Shown here in pieces: positions 36,617-48,435 of a DNA stretch of 64,000 nucleotides. The stretch's first letter is position 1. The number at the start of each line of letters is the position of its first letter. The translations under genes and the position numbers were made by a program. Below the pieces are notes generated by a model, which saw only the letters and a program-made list of their open reading frames with translations, had not been told where the DNA came from and made no database searches. Source of the DNA: Brachynemurus nebulosus (taxonomy: Eukaryota > Arthropoda > Insecta > Neuroptera > Myrmeleontidae); the NCBI GenBank assembly GCA_035578155.1, contig JAPWDM010000003.1, positions 17,324,916 to 17,388,915 of the forward strand, given 5' to 3'.

Positions 36617-36942
36617 AAAATACTCCTGTTGCAGCATCCTGCATAACATAGTGAATTTTCGTTTATAAAAATTAGTTTTTCTCGGAAACTAGTTGACATA
36701 GAATAATTTAAAGACCTTTTTTATGTAATTTTTTCACCTCTTTTAAATGGTGTAAAAAAATTTCGCAAAAACTTTTGAATAAGTGGAAATTTTGGCAAAA
36801 AACTAATTTTTTGCAAGAACAAAAACCATGTTCTTGGCATCCGACGTGTCTGGCTGAAGAACTCATCCAAGGGTTTGGGACTTCCAACATTTTCACCAAA
36901 TTTCGTAATCCTAAGACATTTCGTTCGAGAGTTATCGTGCGG

Positions 36943-37030
<88 letters not shown>

Positions 37031-37150
37031 TTTAGTGAATATTATTTTCGGTTTCTAGGGACCTCAAAACAAATTTTTCTGTCCCGGGCTCAAGTCGCGT
37101 CATGACAGTGACTGTAATAGCTGAATTCCATTCTGGAAATTCGCTAAAAA
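36617..37150 (+). mobile_element. (TA)n-core MITE (family B), full copy
   Basis: It starts AAAATACTCCTGTTGCAGCA and ends GGAAATTCGCTAAAAA. The left arm includes CGGAAACTAGTTGACATAGA, a 'catccgacgtgtctggctg' block and GAGAGTTATCGTGCGGACAC. The core is (CA)n at 36943-36964 then (TA)n at 36965-37027. The right arm has TTTTAGTGAATATTATTTTC, TCTAGGGACCTC and CGTCATGACAG. The minus-oriented copy at 55090-55636 matches throughout. Frames in this interval (36708-37259) are repeat-derived. No TIR is obvious, though TAGCGAATTT occurs near both ends. Confidence 0.8.
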
Positions 37151-38367
37151 CACGTTCAAATCGAGTTCCATTAAAATTTATATGCGTAATATACTCAGAT
37201 TTCAGTATTGGAAATACAAGATGCTTAAATAACTTGTCGAAGACGATAATAAGAAACATTTTTTAACGTAATTGTTCTAATATATACCTATTTTGAGTTT
37301 TCAAATACAAAAAAAAAGATTTGTACAAATTTAAAATTAATTTTATAGGATATTTTTGCAGTCCGATGGCAGTCAATTTGAAAATTTTGATCTGCCAGCG
37401 TGCACGATAAAAACCATTTAATCGATCGGTTTTTTGGTGGTTATTGTTTTGTAGAAGAACATATTAAAATTTCAGACCAATCGCCTTAATGGTTTTTAAG
37501 TTACCGTGCACGCCAATTACAAAATAGTTTTTGGGAGAAGTTGCGTTGGATTTTCAGTGTATACCCATTACAGTATATTTGGTGTTACAATCGTCTATAG
37601 CTTTGAAAGTGTTAGGAATTTTTCTGTGAAGTTTTCAGAGAATATTATTGAAATATAATACTTTGTAATAGCGTACTTTCTAAAACGCCGGTGTGTCCTT
37701 ATAAGTAAAAATTGTCAGAAATTAAAATCCAAAAATTTTGTTAACAACATATGGTTAAGAAATATTGTTAAGGATCGTAAAATAAATAAAATACTGTTAA
37801 GTTGATGGAAAAGGGTTACCGTTTTTAATACTAAAATAATTTTATAGGTAAATAACATTTGTAACAGACTAATAGATTACATTAAAAAAAAATTATTTTA
37901 ATGTGTTTTTGTGATTTGAATAAAATAAAAGTTATTTTTAAAGATATAGTCTACATAATAAGTAATTAATAACACAATATAACGGTTACATACATATTTG
38001 TAATATTGAGAGTATGGGAATTATTTGCGTTTACAAATTTATTCCAAAATTTTACGATTTGGTTACAAATTCAGATCAAACTTGATTTGAATTATTAATT
38101 ATTATGTACAAAAGTTTAGTAATCGTTTTTTCTTTTTATTGCATGAGAAATATGGTTTTGTTCTATATTTTTTTTATTAATTAACGTTTTGGAAGTCAAG
38201 TCTGCATATTCACTACATGAGGAATGCATTGATAGAATAGAAACATACTTTGAAAAAATTTAGATAGGTTTTCCCAGCACCTACACCATTGCAATTTTTT
38301 TTTAAGTAGGTATATATTTTAAATTTTTTGGGATTTATTCTATAGTGACTTCTTATAGGTACATATC
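37151..38367. other. Intergenic, no gene seen
   Basis: AT-rich, no ORF or repeat end recognised. Confidence 0.6.
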
Positions 38368-39433
38368 GCACTGGTGTTACAAGACTGGGACGATTTGATT
38401 TTTGTAGTTTCGAGTAATTTACGTTTGAAATATTTTTGTGTTAGAAAAAAATCATTTTTTTTAAATAAAATAGAGAATTTTAACCACATCCATTTGAAAT
38501 TTTATATTTAAGCTGCCAAATGGCAGGACTTCACACCTGCAGAATAAAATTGATATTCATTTTAGAATTTCGAGGTGTATCGAGGTAAAATATAAAAATA
38601 ACATGTAAAATATCCCAGTCTTGTTTTCTTTTATTGAATTGAAAAGTGAAAAATCTCTATAAATATAAAATTTAACTAAAAGTTCTACCGGTACCTACAT
38701 GTCCCATTTCAGTATAAAAATTATGTATTTGTTTTATATTTACTTAAAGAACCTTCTAAAAATTACTGGTTAGTTTATTGGCGAAGATAATGCGATTCTA
38801 TGCAGGGGAAATTTTCAATATAATTTTCAGCATTTTCGGTTAAATCACACTATGTTTTCTTTTGTTTCCCATGCTTTTCTTTTTCCAGACCTGGCACCAG
38901 GTCCTTTAGAAATTCTAGAATTATTTCTAGTTTCAAAACCGTTCCAAAGACAGTAACTTTTAAAGTAATACTCATGCATTATTTAAAAAGTTAATAAATT
39001 TTACATCTTCTCAAAAAATAACCTTAATAAAAAGATCCTCTAACAGTTCACTAATAAGAAATAATTTAGTATTGTTGTTATCGTTGTTATTATAAATTAA
39101 TACTTTATAATGATAACAATAAAAATGGATATGTAATTATGGACCCGCACAGAATTTTTACAATGTACATAAAACCAAGTTTAAACTCATTAAGGGTGAA
39201 ATAACTATGTAACTTTTACTGGGGTAAGTTGCTATATCTCTGTATTGCATAATCTGAAACATTAAAATTGTAAAAATGCTATACTGGCTTATATATCGTC
39301 ATAACTTTGAAATTTCGAATTATTTCAAATATTCAAATATAGCAATAGAAAATTCATTCATTTTTACATAACGTAGTGCAAATAACTCAAAACACTGAAT
39401 TTGCAAAATATCCCAGTCTTGTAACAGTAGTGC
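38368..39433. mobile_element. TIR element, ~1.07 kb, with internal third end
   Basis: The left tip GCACTGGTGTTACAAGACTG continues GGA; the right tip, reverse-complemented, GCACTACTGTTACAAGACTG continues GGA. A third, inverted copy of the inner part (AATATCCCAGTCTTGT) lies at about 38608-38624, so a smaller 38368-38624 hairpin also exists. No target duplication or transposase was found. Confidence 0.6.
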
Positions 39434-40848
39434 AGTATAAAGCCAAATTTATTTTGAAAAATTTCAAAACTTTTACTCGAATTTTTCAGTACTGTGGCTT
39501 AAAAGATAAAATTTCATTCATTAAGTTTTAAAATATAGGTATACATAGTAGGTGAGCAAGTTATTCCCAGAAGGTTGCTTAGAAAACAAAATCTTATGTT
39601 AATGTTTATTTATTTTTTTTTTTTTTAGATTTAAAACATCCTTAAAAATAAGATAACATATGTGGTTTATTTTATGTACTTCGAATGACTACTTCAGGAA
39701 ACACTACATAAAAAAAACCGCATAAAAAAATCACACAAAAAAAATATTCAAAAACTTTATAAATAACTATAAAAAGTATAATTAATTTCAAAAGTTTCTA
39801 GAAAATACATAATTCACAACGCTTAAAACCTCACAATTTCCTTAGAGGTAAAAATCACAATTTCCATAAAAACATTTTGTCATTTTTATAATGTAAAAAT
39901 TGCGACAAATACCTATGTAAAATAATTGAATGATGCAATAACTTTATTCTTATGCAATGCATTGACTAAATGCTTAAAAACAGTCAATAAGTAACTATAT
40001 TGCAAATTAGTGTTCAAGTTTCTTATTTTTTCTTACTTTCTCATTATGCACTTTGATAAGCATTTAAAAAGAAAAATATTAAAAATCGCATAAAACAGTC
40101 ACAAAAATATTGCACAAAAACAAACCGCACACAAACAGGTTTTGCTGTACTCCATTTTTGAAATTTTATAAGCTAAAAATTACAATAATAATATTTTTGT
40201 ATAAAATAACCCACAGTTTTCGCTCTTAATATTATAATCATTCATTAAGCTAAAAATTGTTTATAGTTTGTATCAAGAACTACAATAAATTTTCTAGTTA
40301 TTCGATGTTCCTAATTTTAGTCATATACCTGTTACAAAATGCAATTAAATTGAGAATTATAGTCTTATGAGCTAGCCAAATATAGTAATTTACAAAATTA
40401 AATGTTTGATACCATTGTGCAAACTTGAAACCATTAAAATATTATCTTTCAATGGAATCAAAACAGCACGTAATGTTTTACAGTAAAAGTTTGCACAGTA
40501 TTATAATATAAAATAATAATAAATATTAAGTATATTTCTAAGACCCAAATGTATTCTACAAATTGATAACTTCAAACAGTACATGTAGGTGTCGGAAGAT
40601 ATACATATCTGCAAACAGACGTTATTTTAAAACATACAAAATGTAATTTATTTGTACAGGGTGTGCAAGAAATTTACCATGAATTGTTTGGAATCTTTAC
40701 AACAACTATTTTGTATTATGACTTCTTAAGTAAAAGTGGTCGTGTTACGTAGGTGTATGCACTTGTGTTTATTATATTCAACTGAAATAAAATTATAGTT
40801 ATTCGCATTTTAAATCCTATGAAATAGACCAGCTCCAAGAGTTCTATT
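39434..40848. other. Intergenic, no gene seen
   Basis: AT-rich. Several 'cacaaaaa' and 'cgcataaa' motifs recur between 39710 and 40130 but without a clear period. Confidence 0.55.
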
Positions 40849-40852
40849 TTAA

Positions 40853-41711
40853 GGGAGGAGTTCACGCCAGAAACAGCTAATAAACTAATTTTTTTCGAAT
40901 CTCGTTTTTGGTTTTTATTTCGTTTTGTGGTTCTTTACAAACATGGTGATATATAGAACATGGGCAAAAAAAAATTTTTTCAAGTAGAAAAATATTTATT
41001 TGTCAGCCGCTGCACAGCCAAGTTGCTGCTCCTTTGCAGACAACACTCGCCCCCCTTGCGATTTTATCAGTAATATTTAGTTTTGGTGTGTACATGAGTG
41101 TTATAGCATGCATTGAAATAATGTTCTTTTATTTGTATGCCTTTGTAAACGTTTTAATAAACAGTGAGTAAACCGCTTCATTTGTTATTATTTTTGTTTT
41201 TTACCGTTTCTCGAAAGTTGTGTTTTTCCCGACAAGAAAAATCATATCTCAAGTTCTAGAAAAGATAGAACCTTAATTTTTTTAAAATTTTGTTCATAAT
41301 CATATTGCGCATAAAGTGGAGTATGCTTTTTCCATTTAAACAATTGTAACTATTTTTAAACATGTTTTTTTAAATAAAAAATTGGGTTTTGTAATTTTTA
41401 GAAGTTTGGGATTACAATTTTATAGTTAATTTTTAAAATTACCTGAAACCCATACTCAGCTTTATGGACAGATCCTTTAGAAATAAAATAATGGAAAAAT
41501 ATTTAAAAAATATTCATTACTTTTTGAGATATGGCGTTCCTTGTAAACGCTTATAAACTTGATAAAAAGGGCCCCCTCTCCCCACAGGGAAGAGTAATGA
41601 ATGTTTCAAAAACAAAATTTTTTATTTGAAACCCTCCCTAATTTGAAAAAAAATTTCAACAAGCAAAATAATCATAAATAAAAAAGTTGCTTTTTTATTT
41701 GAACTCCCCCC
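40853..41711. mobile_element. TTAA-flanked TIR element (piggyBac-like)
   Basis: TTAA at 40849-40852 and 41712-41715. The left tip is GGGAGGAGTTCACGCC and the right tip, reverse-complemented, GGGGGGAGTTCAAATA, an 11-12 bp inverted match. The interior has no transposase. The G-rich tip next to TTAA matches the pattern of the elements at 3926, 42961 and 48355. Confidence 0.6.
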
Positions 41712-41832
41712 TTAATACACTATAAATATTGATAATATTCAATGTTAGAATTGTATTGTGTAATAGTGAAATTATCATTATCAAATTTTAAGTTAAATTT
41801 CACAAAGTAGAATTGACCAATATCAAGTTTAG

Positions 41833-42238
41833 TTATATTCCGGATCCAAAATCACTCAACCAACGAGCAACTTGCATTAATTTAGCATCGCATTCAAGTT
41901 TAAAACAAAAGTTATTCATTCCATCCGACCAGTTATTGTAATCAAACTATTTCGTTCTCACAAAAAATGGAATTTTTTTATTACAAATAAATTAACTTCA
42001 TTATTATATAAACGCAAATAGAAAATAAATGTCTAAAAAACAAATTCCTTGTTAAACCATAATATTCCAATTTAAAGAATATTAATTTTACTTTAACTGC
42101 CTACAAAACGTTTTCATTAATTAGCCATAAATTCTTCAATTAACGACTTTTCAATTCTTACGCTAATAATAACAAAAATTCAAACTTACCTCCAAAATAT
42201 AAGGTTAAAATTAAACAAATATAAATACAATTTTTCAT
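41833..42238 (-). CDS. Candidate three-exon secreted small protein (81 aa)
   Basis: Exon 1 (42238-42190) encodes MKNCIYICLILTLYFG, a good signal peptide start, and ends at a perfect GTAAGT donor. Exon 2 (42096-42014) follows an acceptor TGTAGGCAG and gives 28 codons without a stop. Exon 3 (41946-41833) follows an acceptor GAACGAAATAG and encodes FDYNNWSDGMNNFCFKLECD and on to DFGSGI before TAA. Introns are 93 and 67 bases and phases agree (1, then 0). The exon 2 donor GTTTAT is weak. Exon 3 looks the most protein-like, with a WSDGMNNFCF stretch and two Cys. An AATAAA on this strand occurs about 140 bases after the stop. Family unknown; the model may be wrong at exon 2. Confidence 0.3.
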
Positions 42239-42443
42239 TATTTTAAATTTTATATTAAATTAAAAGTAAAATCACACTAAGCACTTCCCGAAAATTTCCA
42301 ACAGAAATCAGTAGTCAACAATTAAAAATAATTTTGAAATACATTCAAACTAAAAATAGAACAATTTAAATTTAAATAGTAACGGTTTTATTTAAATAAA
42401 AAAACAACAATTGAATGTCCTTGCGGTCAGTTATTTCACGACA

Positions 42444-42545
42444 ATGAAGAAGTTCAAGGTATATGCATTATTTCTTAGTTTGTTGTATATCGTCTATATA
42501 AGTAGTGTATGGACAATCTCTCCGGCTATTGACTGTGGTGTTTAG
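42444..42545 (+). CDS. Tiny signal-peptide ORF (33 aa), possible first exon
   Basis: ATG with favourable context (ACAATG) opens MKKFKVYALFLSLLYIVYIS followed by SVWTISPAIDCGV and TAG. The first 21 residues look like a signal peptide. TCAGT at 42427-42431 just upstream fits an arthropod initiator, and a TTTAAATA lies about 38 bases before it, somewhat far for a TATA box. It may be the first exon of a spliced gene (an AAG|GTATAT donor lies at 42458) or chance. It is divergent from the minus-strand candidate 205 bp away. Confidence 0.22.
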   Translation: MKKFKVYALFLSLLYIVYISSVWTISPAIDCGV

Positions 42546-42956
42546 ATGCGTTTTTGTGTATGAAATGTGTTGTATTCGTCCACTATGCTGTTGTATGTTG
42601 TTTATTGGTGGAAGAGTTGCAAGTAAATAAAACAATAATCGTGAATGAACAGAATATTTACCCAAGAGTCGCAAGAGTCAGTCAGTCAGTCGTTCTTCAT
42701 ACCGTTGATGAAGGCAAACGCGAGATAGTGTGGAATGGAGGATGGAAGTAGTTAGTATAGGTAAGAATTAATTGCGACCGCGGCATTTCTACCACTTTAG
42801 AATTTTATAGTTCATATTGTAACGTTGTGTCAAGTTAATAATGGGCACACGATAATAATATAACCTCTCATAAGATATTAGTAAAAACATCTCAAGAATA
42901 TGCTCCCAAATTTTTAGAGGGATATTTAAAATCGTCGTAAAAAGGTGTTTCTCCCC
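42546..42956. other. Intergenic or 3' part of divergent locus
   Basis: A 65-codon plus-strand frame (42554-42751) and an opposing 68-codon frame (42468-42674) are both open. Neither has a recognised domain. CAGTCAGTCAGT lies at 42678-42689. Confidence 0.35.
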
Positions 42957-42960
42957 TTAA

Positions 42961-43860
42961 GGAGAGGTTTACTTGAGAGTCGTTAAAAAAAATTGATTTT
43001 TTTTTTTTTTGCAAAAATTGGTAGCTAATTATGTGTAGAATATGTTCCCAAAGTGATTTTGCTGAAAGTAATTTAAGAGAAGGTTTATTTGAGATTTGAT
43101 AAAAAAATCGATTTTTTTTGCCGAAATTGATAGCAAATTATGTGTAGAATATGTTCCCAAAGTGATTTTACTGAAAATAATTTAAAAACAAGATTCTTAC
43201 ACATTAACCGAATCCAGCTTTCTATAAAAAAAAATTCAAAAAACGTAGTTCACGCAATAATGAGTATTAAATATAAAATTTTAAAAATACGTTTCTTTAT
43301 ATATGTATATATTTTATAATATCTCGGAACTACATTTTTGGAACTGGCGGACACGATAACTCAAAAACTATTCGATGGATCCTTTTTTTAATTTTTTATT
43401 TTAAAGATAATTCAATTCTTCGGCACCTCCACCTAAGTTCGATACACTTTCAATATTTTTTTTATTTTTAAGTTTACTTTAAAGAGCGAAAAATAAGATA
43501 AAAATCGTAATCAAAAGTTCAAACATCCGCCATTTTTTTTTCTTTCAGCAATTTATTGATATTATAGGTAGAGGTGCCGGTACTCTTCATATATTTTATA
43601 AATCTTTTTTGTTTTTGGATTTCGGTGGTTTATTACCGGCGCTGGGATGTCCGCCAACAAGGCATTGGATTTTCGGATCGTCACACTGCAGTATCTATAA
43701 AATGGACAATTTTTTATATTTTTCCTTGAAAAATTTTTTTTGTATAGTTTAGTACTTAATAAATATGTGTAAAAAATTTGCAATTGATATTTACTTCCGT
43801 TCTTGAGAAAAAAATTCTAGAAAAATCCATAATTTTTAAGGACCTTGAGTAAATCTCCCA
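42961..43860. mobile_element. TTAA-flanked TIR element (piggyBac-like)
   Basis: TTAA at 42957-42960 and 43861-43864. The left end is GGAGAGGTTTACTTGAGAG then TCGTTAAAAA. The right end, reverse-complemented, is TGGGAGATTTACTCAAGG then TCCTTAAAAA. An internal ~110-bp tandem pair (ATGTGTAGAATATGTTCCCA at 43031 and 43140) lies near the left end. No transposase. Confidence 0.65.
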
Positions 43861-43869
43861 TTAAACTAA

Positions 43870-44880
43870 GGCTATTTGGTGAGAAGACAGGAACAGATTA
43901 TATTTCCAAGTTGAATTTTAATACTAAGAGGGGAGCAAAATTCGGAATTTACTGGAATTTTATCATTAAATCCATAAGAAATCATTCAGTTTTGATAAAT
44001 ATATAAACAATTGCAGTTAGACTGTAAAAATTTAAGTAATTTAACAAAAAATTTAGTTCTAAGCTGTTAGTCATATTTCCAGGACGATGAGTATCTATAT
44101 TTTAGAAGTGAAAATGAAAAATTCACTCCAGAATTACTAAAATCCCATCAGTAAATTCTAAAGATATTCTTTGAGTAAAGTTTTACGTAAGAAAAATGAA
44201 AATTCATCTTTTTGAATGTCATCCACTACAGAACTCAATTTTACAATATAAAATTTCTTTATAAAATTTTATAGTCAGTTATAAATTCTTTTCAGACGCT
44301 CTTTTCATTTTTGATATGATTAAAGTTATAGGATTAGAATTCTAAAGTCTTACAATTAGTTATATTTTTGAGCGAAATATCTACGTTTAGGTAGTAAAAA
44401 CGGAAAATTTTTTACAAAATTCGTAAAATCTCAATAGGAAATCCATAGAAAATTATCTAAAAGTCATTTCTAACCTTAAAAAATGAAAATTTTTCTCTAT
44501 GGCGCCATCAAATACAAGAACCGTCTTTAGGTTATAAAATTTCTAAATTGTGACAGACGCTTGAGTCTTACAGTTAATTATACGATTTTTTTGTCGCTGT
44601 TCTCATTTTTGATAGAATTTAGGTACTACGACTCTCCTAAAATTGACTTTTGAAATACTGCTCATATTTTCGAGTTTAAATGTTTATATTTTGATAGAAA
44701 AAATGAATAAACTAATGCCCCAAAGCCAATAGAATCCCATCAGAAAATTCACAGAAAGTCATTTAAATAATTTCTGATTTAGAAAAGACACATCAAACTG
44801 CTATTCTTGGGATACAAAATTCCTCATTTAATATAGCATTGTACGGAGATGCAAAAAATTTTCATTTGGGGCTCCTAGGA
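43870..44880 (+). repeat. Degenerate tandem array, ~290-bp units
   Basis: About four diverged units. Each carries a TATATTTTAGA-like block (44096, ~44380, 44690), then an AAAATCCCATCAGNAAATTC-like block (43965, 44141, 44430, 44735), then a GATACAAAATTYCT-like block. The array is old and lies immediately after the TTAA element. Confidence 0.5.
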
Positions 44881-46481
44881 AAAATATTGCAATTTAAAAT
44901 TTAATATATAAATATTGTCATTAGTTTAACACAGAATAATACCAAATAAAAAATAATTGAATAACAAATAAATAACCGGCTCCAAGTGTTTGAGAAATTC
45001 TAAATCAAATTTTAATAAATTTCTCGCATCTAATATAATTTTACAGCGAAGAAAATATTTTAAAAATTCTAATAAAGTTATTTTTATTTCTAACTTCAAA
45101 CTTAAAATAACTTTAGATATGTCTATAACGAAACTGTTTAATGAAAGAAACGTAACATAATATGCATTCATACAGATTTCTTTATTCAAGTCAGAAGAAC
45201 GAATAGGCGCCTTATCACACGGCTTATCTTGTATATTTTTAACAATACTTATACATACAAACGTTTAAATTATTTCTGCTGAATATTAACGAAGGATTTA
45301 CGGAAATATTTAAATAATACAGAAAGTACGTCAGGTCACTGTTTAAACGTGTAATCCTTTTTGATTCGAAGCGCGTGTACAAATAGTCTCATAAATAGTT
45401 TTATCTATGATCATCATAGGTTACAGACGAAGGAATTTATCAATTGCTTCACGCTTCCAAGAAAATTGAATCTATTTTATTCTTGTGACATAACTTGTGC
45501 GTCATTGTTTAATTAAAACCGTTACAATTTAAATTATAGTGTGTTGTACACCAAGGCATTAAAGTGTGACTTTTAATCTTAAATATGATGTTGGTGTCGT
45601 TAAACTTACTTAGCAACTCGCGAATGTGTCTCTGGTCACAATTTATGACTTCAAATATTAACTTCAGTCAATTATTTGAATCTTTACATGTATCCTTGAA
45701 TCTTTTAATCAACAGCTTAAGCTGTCTTGTAACACAAAAGATTTACTATCTTTTCCCTATCTCGTTGCTTTGATGAATTGATTTAAATGTCTATTATTTT
45801 TGACATATATTACATTTAACAAAAAATTATGATTGTAAATATGATTCGTGCTTGTGTTGTTAATATTATGTTTAATAAAGGGTTAATGTACCCCGCAACA
45901 ATGAAAATTATTACTTATTTATTAATACAGAGTGTTCCAGCTTTTACCATAGTATTTAATCTTATCTTTGATATGAGTAATTGTTTACAGACAAAATATT
46001 TATAAAACTCAATTCTTTTTTAGGTTCCCGTCACTCGTGGATCACTAAAAGAAGCCTATTATATCCTACACAGTATAATTAAGATTGGCTGAAGCCAAGT
46101 TCCCAAAAATATCTCAGGATTTCCCGCATGCTTGATATCCTGAAATCCCAATATTTGAGACACTATACGTTTTATATCTTAGAAAAGACAAAATAATAGG
46201 ACATTAGGCAGAGTCATCTTCTTCTCCAGTCTCAAGGAGGAACAGATTCGTTCTCCAAAAGTTAGCAATTATCTGATTAAGATACTCTGAATATCAAAAT
46301 ATATCACCACTGAAGATGGACAGAACAGTTGGGCTTGGTAAAATGGAAAAAGAAGTTAAAAAATTAGCTGAAGAACTGCCTTTCAATGATAAGTTTAACT
46401 TATTCACTCCCAGCGTTCCTTTCAAGCGTTTACGATATTTGGAGTTTTAGTTGGATCCTAACTAAAAATATCAGTGTATAC
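44881..46481. other. Intergenic, no supported gene
   Basis: The 87-codon minus-strand frame 44926-45189 and the 62-codon plus-strand frame 45585-45773 start with ATG but have low-complexity, AT-driven composition and no recognised domain. Confidence 0.45.
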
Positions 46482-46884
46482 TAGGGATGTTATGGATATC
46501 CGTAACCGTAACCGAAACTACCGGATATCCGAAATAATTACATATTCGAAACCGAAACCGTATCCGAAAATAAAAGTTTGGGATAATAACAGACACCTGC
46601 CGTTGGCATACTGAGGTTAAATCGGAGCAAATTTTTGCTGTATATATTTCTGTTGATAGATTTCCGTTGATTTGTGTTTGGCGTTCACTTTTTGGGGTAA
46701 AATTTTCCCCTTTTTTCCAAAAAAAGAATGTTCACTGAAAGCAATTATCCGTAACCGTAACTGTATCCGAAAAAAATTATCCGATATTATTACATATCCG
46801 TAACCGAAACCGAAACCGAAAAAAATATTTTTAAATATCCGTATCCGTATCCGTATCCGAAATTTCATATCCGTAACATCCCTA
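46482..46884. mobile_element. hAT-like MITE with degenerate CCGTAACCGAAA repeats
   Basis: The left tip is TAGGGATGTTATGGATATCC and the right tip, reverse-complemented, is TAGGGATGTTACGGATATGA. YAGGGATG tips are common in hAT MITEs. Both flanking thirds are built from CCGTAACCGAAACC-type units (46500-46565 and 46745-46865). The flanking octamers are not convincingly duplicated. The 97-residue minus-strand frame here (RIRIRIF) is an artefact of the repeats. Confidence 0.65.
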
Positions 46885-48350
46885 ATGTACCTATACCACG
46901 CTACTGTCAAAGATGTCAGATATTATAATATTATTTTCTTTCGTATTTCAAAAATTTTTCAACACTGCCACCATTATAGGCGCGATACTGTCTACTACTA
47001 TTTTTTAGAATTCCATATTTTCATGTTTCATTAAATGTCTTTTTAAAAATAATTATTACAAACGAAATTTCATCCTGTAAAAAGAGCTAAATTGATATTT
47101 TTGTATGTACTACCTACAGAGTTAAAGGAACACCTACACTTTTCAAATAAATAAATCATATGTTTTTGTGTTCATAGTTTTGATTGCCTTATTTTAAAGA
47201 AATATATCAACCATTGTATGTATTCAGTCGCATAGGGATATGATGAAATGCTTAAATTCTTTTTTATTATGAGATGACTTGCTCAAGTAAAATTCAAAAT
47301 AATAGACAATAGATATACCTAAGCTTGTTGAAGCCATTATATTGTGGGTGAAGATTCAAAAATAATTTTCGTCGTAATTTAGTAGCCAGCTTTTATTAAA
47401 ACAGTTTGAGTAAATGAACCGTACTAATAGTTTTATCAGCAAAATTAAGGTAAATGAGCAACAATCAGTGATGTTTACCAGTATTTTTATTTTATTTTAT
47501 TTATTTATTTATTTATTTTTTTAGGAAATATCTGGTTCTATACCTGTAAAAATCTAAATGCAAACAAAAAATATATTTTTTGGTTTTTTTTTTTCAGATT
47601 AAACTTTAATGTTTCCTAAATTGATATGAAGAGAATATAAGAAAATATAAATAGCATTTTAATTTTTGGAAAATTTTCACAAAAAGGTGCTGGGAAATTT
47701 TAGTTAATAAAATCAAATATCAAGGCTAAACCACATTTCTTAATTGTGGTGACAACGTTTATTTATAAAACATATGAATAAAAGTGTCATACTATTTTAC
47801 CTGTTTCTTTAAATTACCTTAAAAAAATTTCAATATTTCTTTAATTATAGGTTTTACTTTTTAGAAAACAAAAACAACAATTAATAAAGTTTCATTTTCT
47901 CTATATGGACTAAGTTATTTCTATTGATATAAAAAAAATGTATTCCAATTTAGTTCATAAAAATAAAAAATAAAAACAAATAGCTCCAAGATGTATGAAT
48001 GTGTATTATGAATTACTAAGAGCTATACAAAATGAAAGTAATTATAGAAGTTTGTTTTCAAAGAATGTGTTAATACATCAAACGGTTTTTATTCTATTAA
48101 CACTTTTAAAAGAAAAAAATTAATAACTTTCATTATTGATAATATTATTTTCAGTAATGTTAATGTATTGAAATATTTCATTTTAATTATCATAGTCATC
48201 GTTTAATAATGTTAAACGCAACCTTTAGTAACGCAGGCAACAAATAACAGGCTTTGATATATTTGGCAACAAAAATGTTCGGGAAGAAACCTATTATTGA
48301 AGTCACTTCTTGCTACAAGTGATCATCTTTAATAGGCTGGCGATTTGTTC
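46885..48350. other. Intergenic, no gene seen
   Basis: AT-rich, with a TTTATTTATTTATT run at about 47495-47515. No gene or repeat end recognised. Confidence 0.6.
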
Positions 48351-48435
48351 TTACGGGGGACCACTAGTGTGACATTTTGAAAAAACTCGGAATTTTTTTT
48401 GCATGTTTCGATAGTCTATACCTTTAAAAAAAAAA

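Noticed and set aside
42554..42751. Overlapping open frames on both strands downstream of the 33-aa ORF
   Set aside because: Neither shows a domain, and I could not find a splice pair that joins the plus-strand frame cleanly to the signal-peptide ORF.
44926..45189. 87-codon minus-strand ORF with ATG
   Set aside because: Composition follows the AT-rich background (Leu, Ile, Lys, Phe), no domain, no splice context. Not ruled out, but unsupported.
46617..46910. 97-codon minus-strand frame with RIRIRIF/GFGFGYGY repeats
   Set aside because: It is generated by CCGTAT/CCGAAA repeats in a hAT-like MITE.
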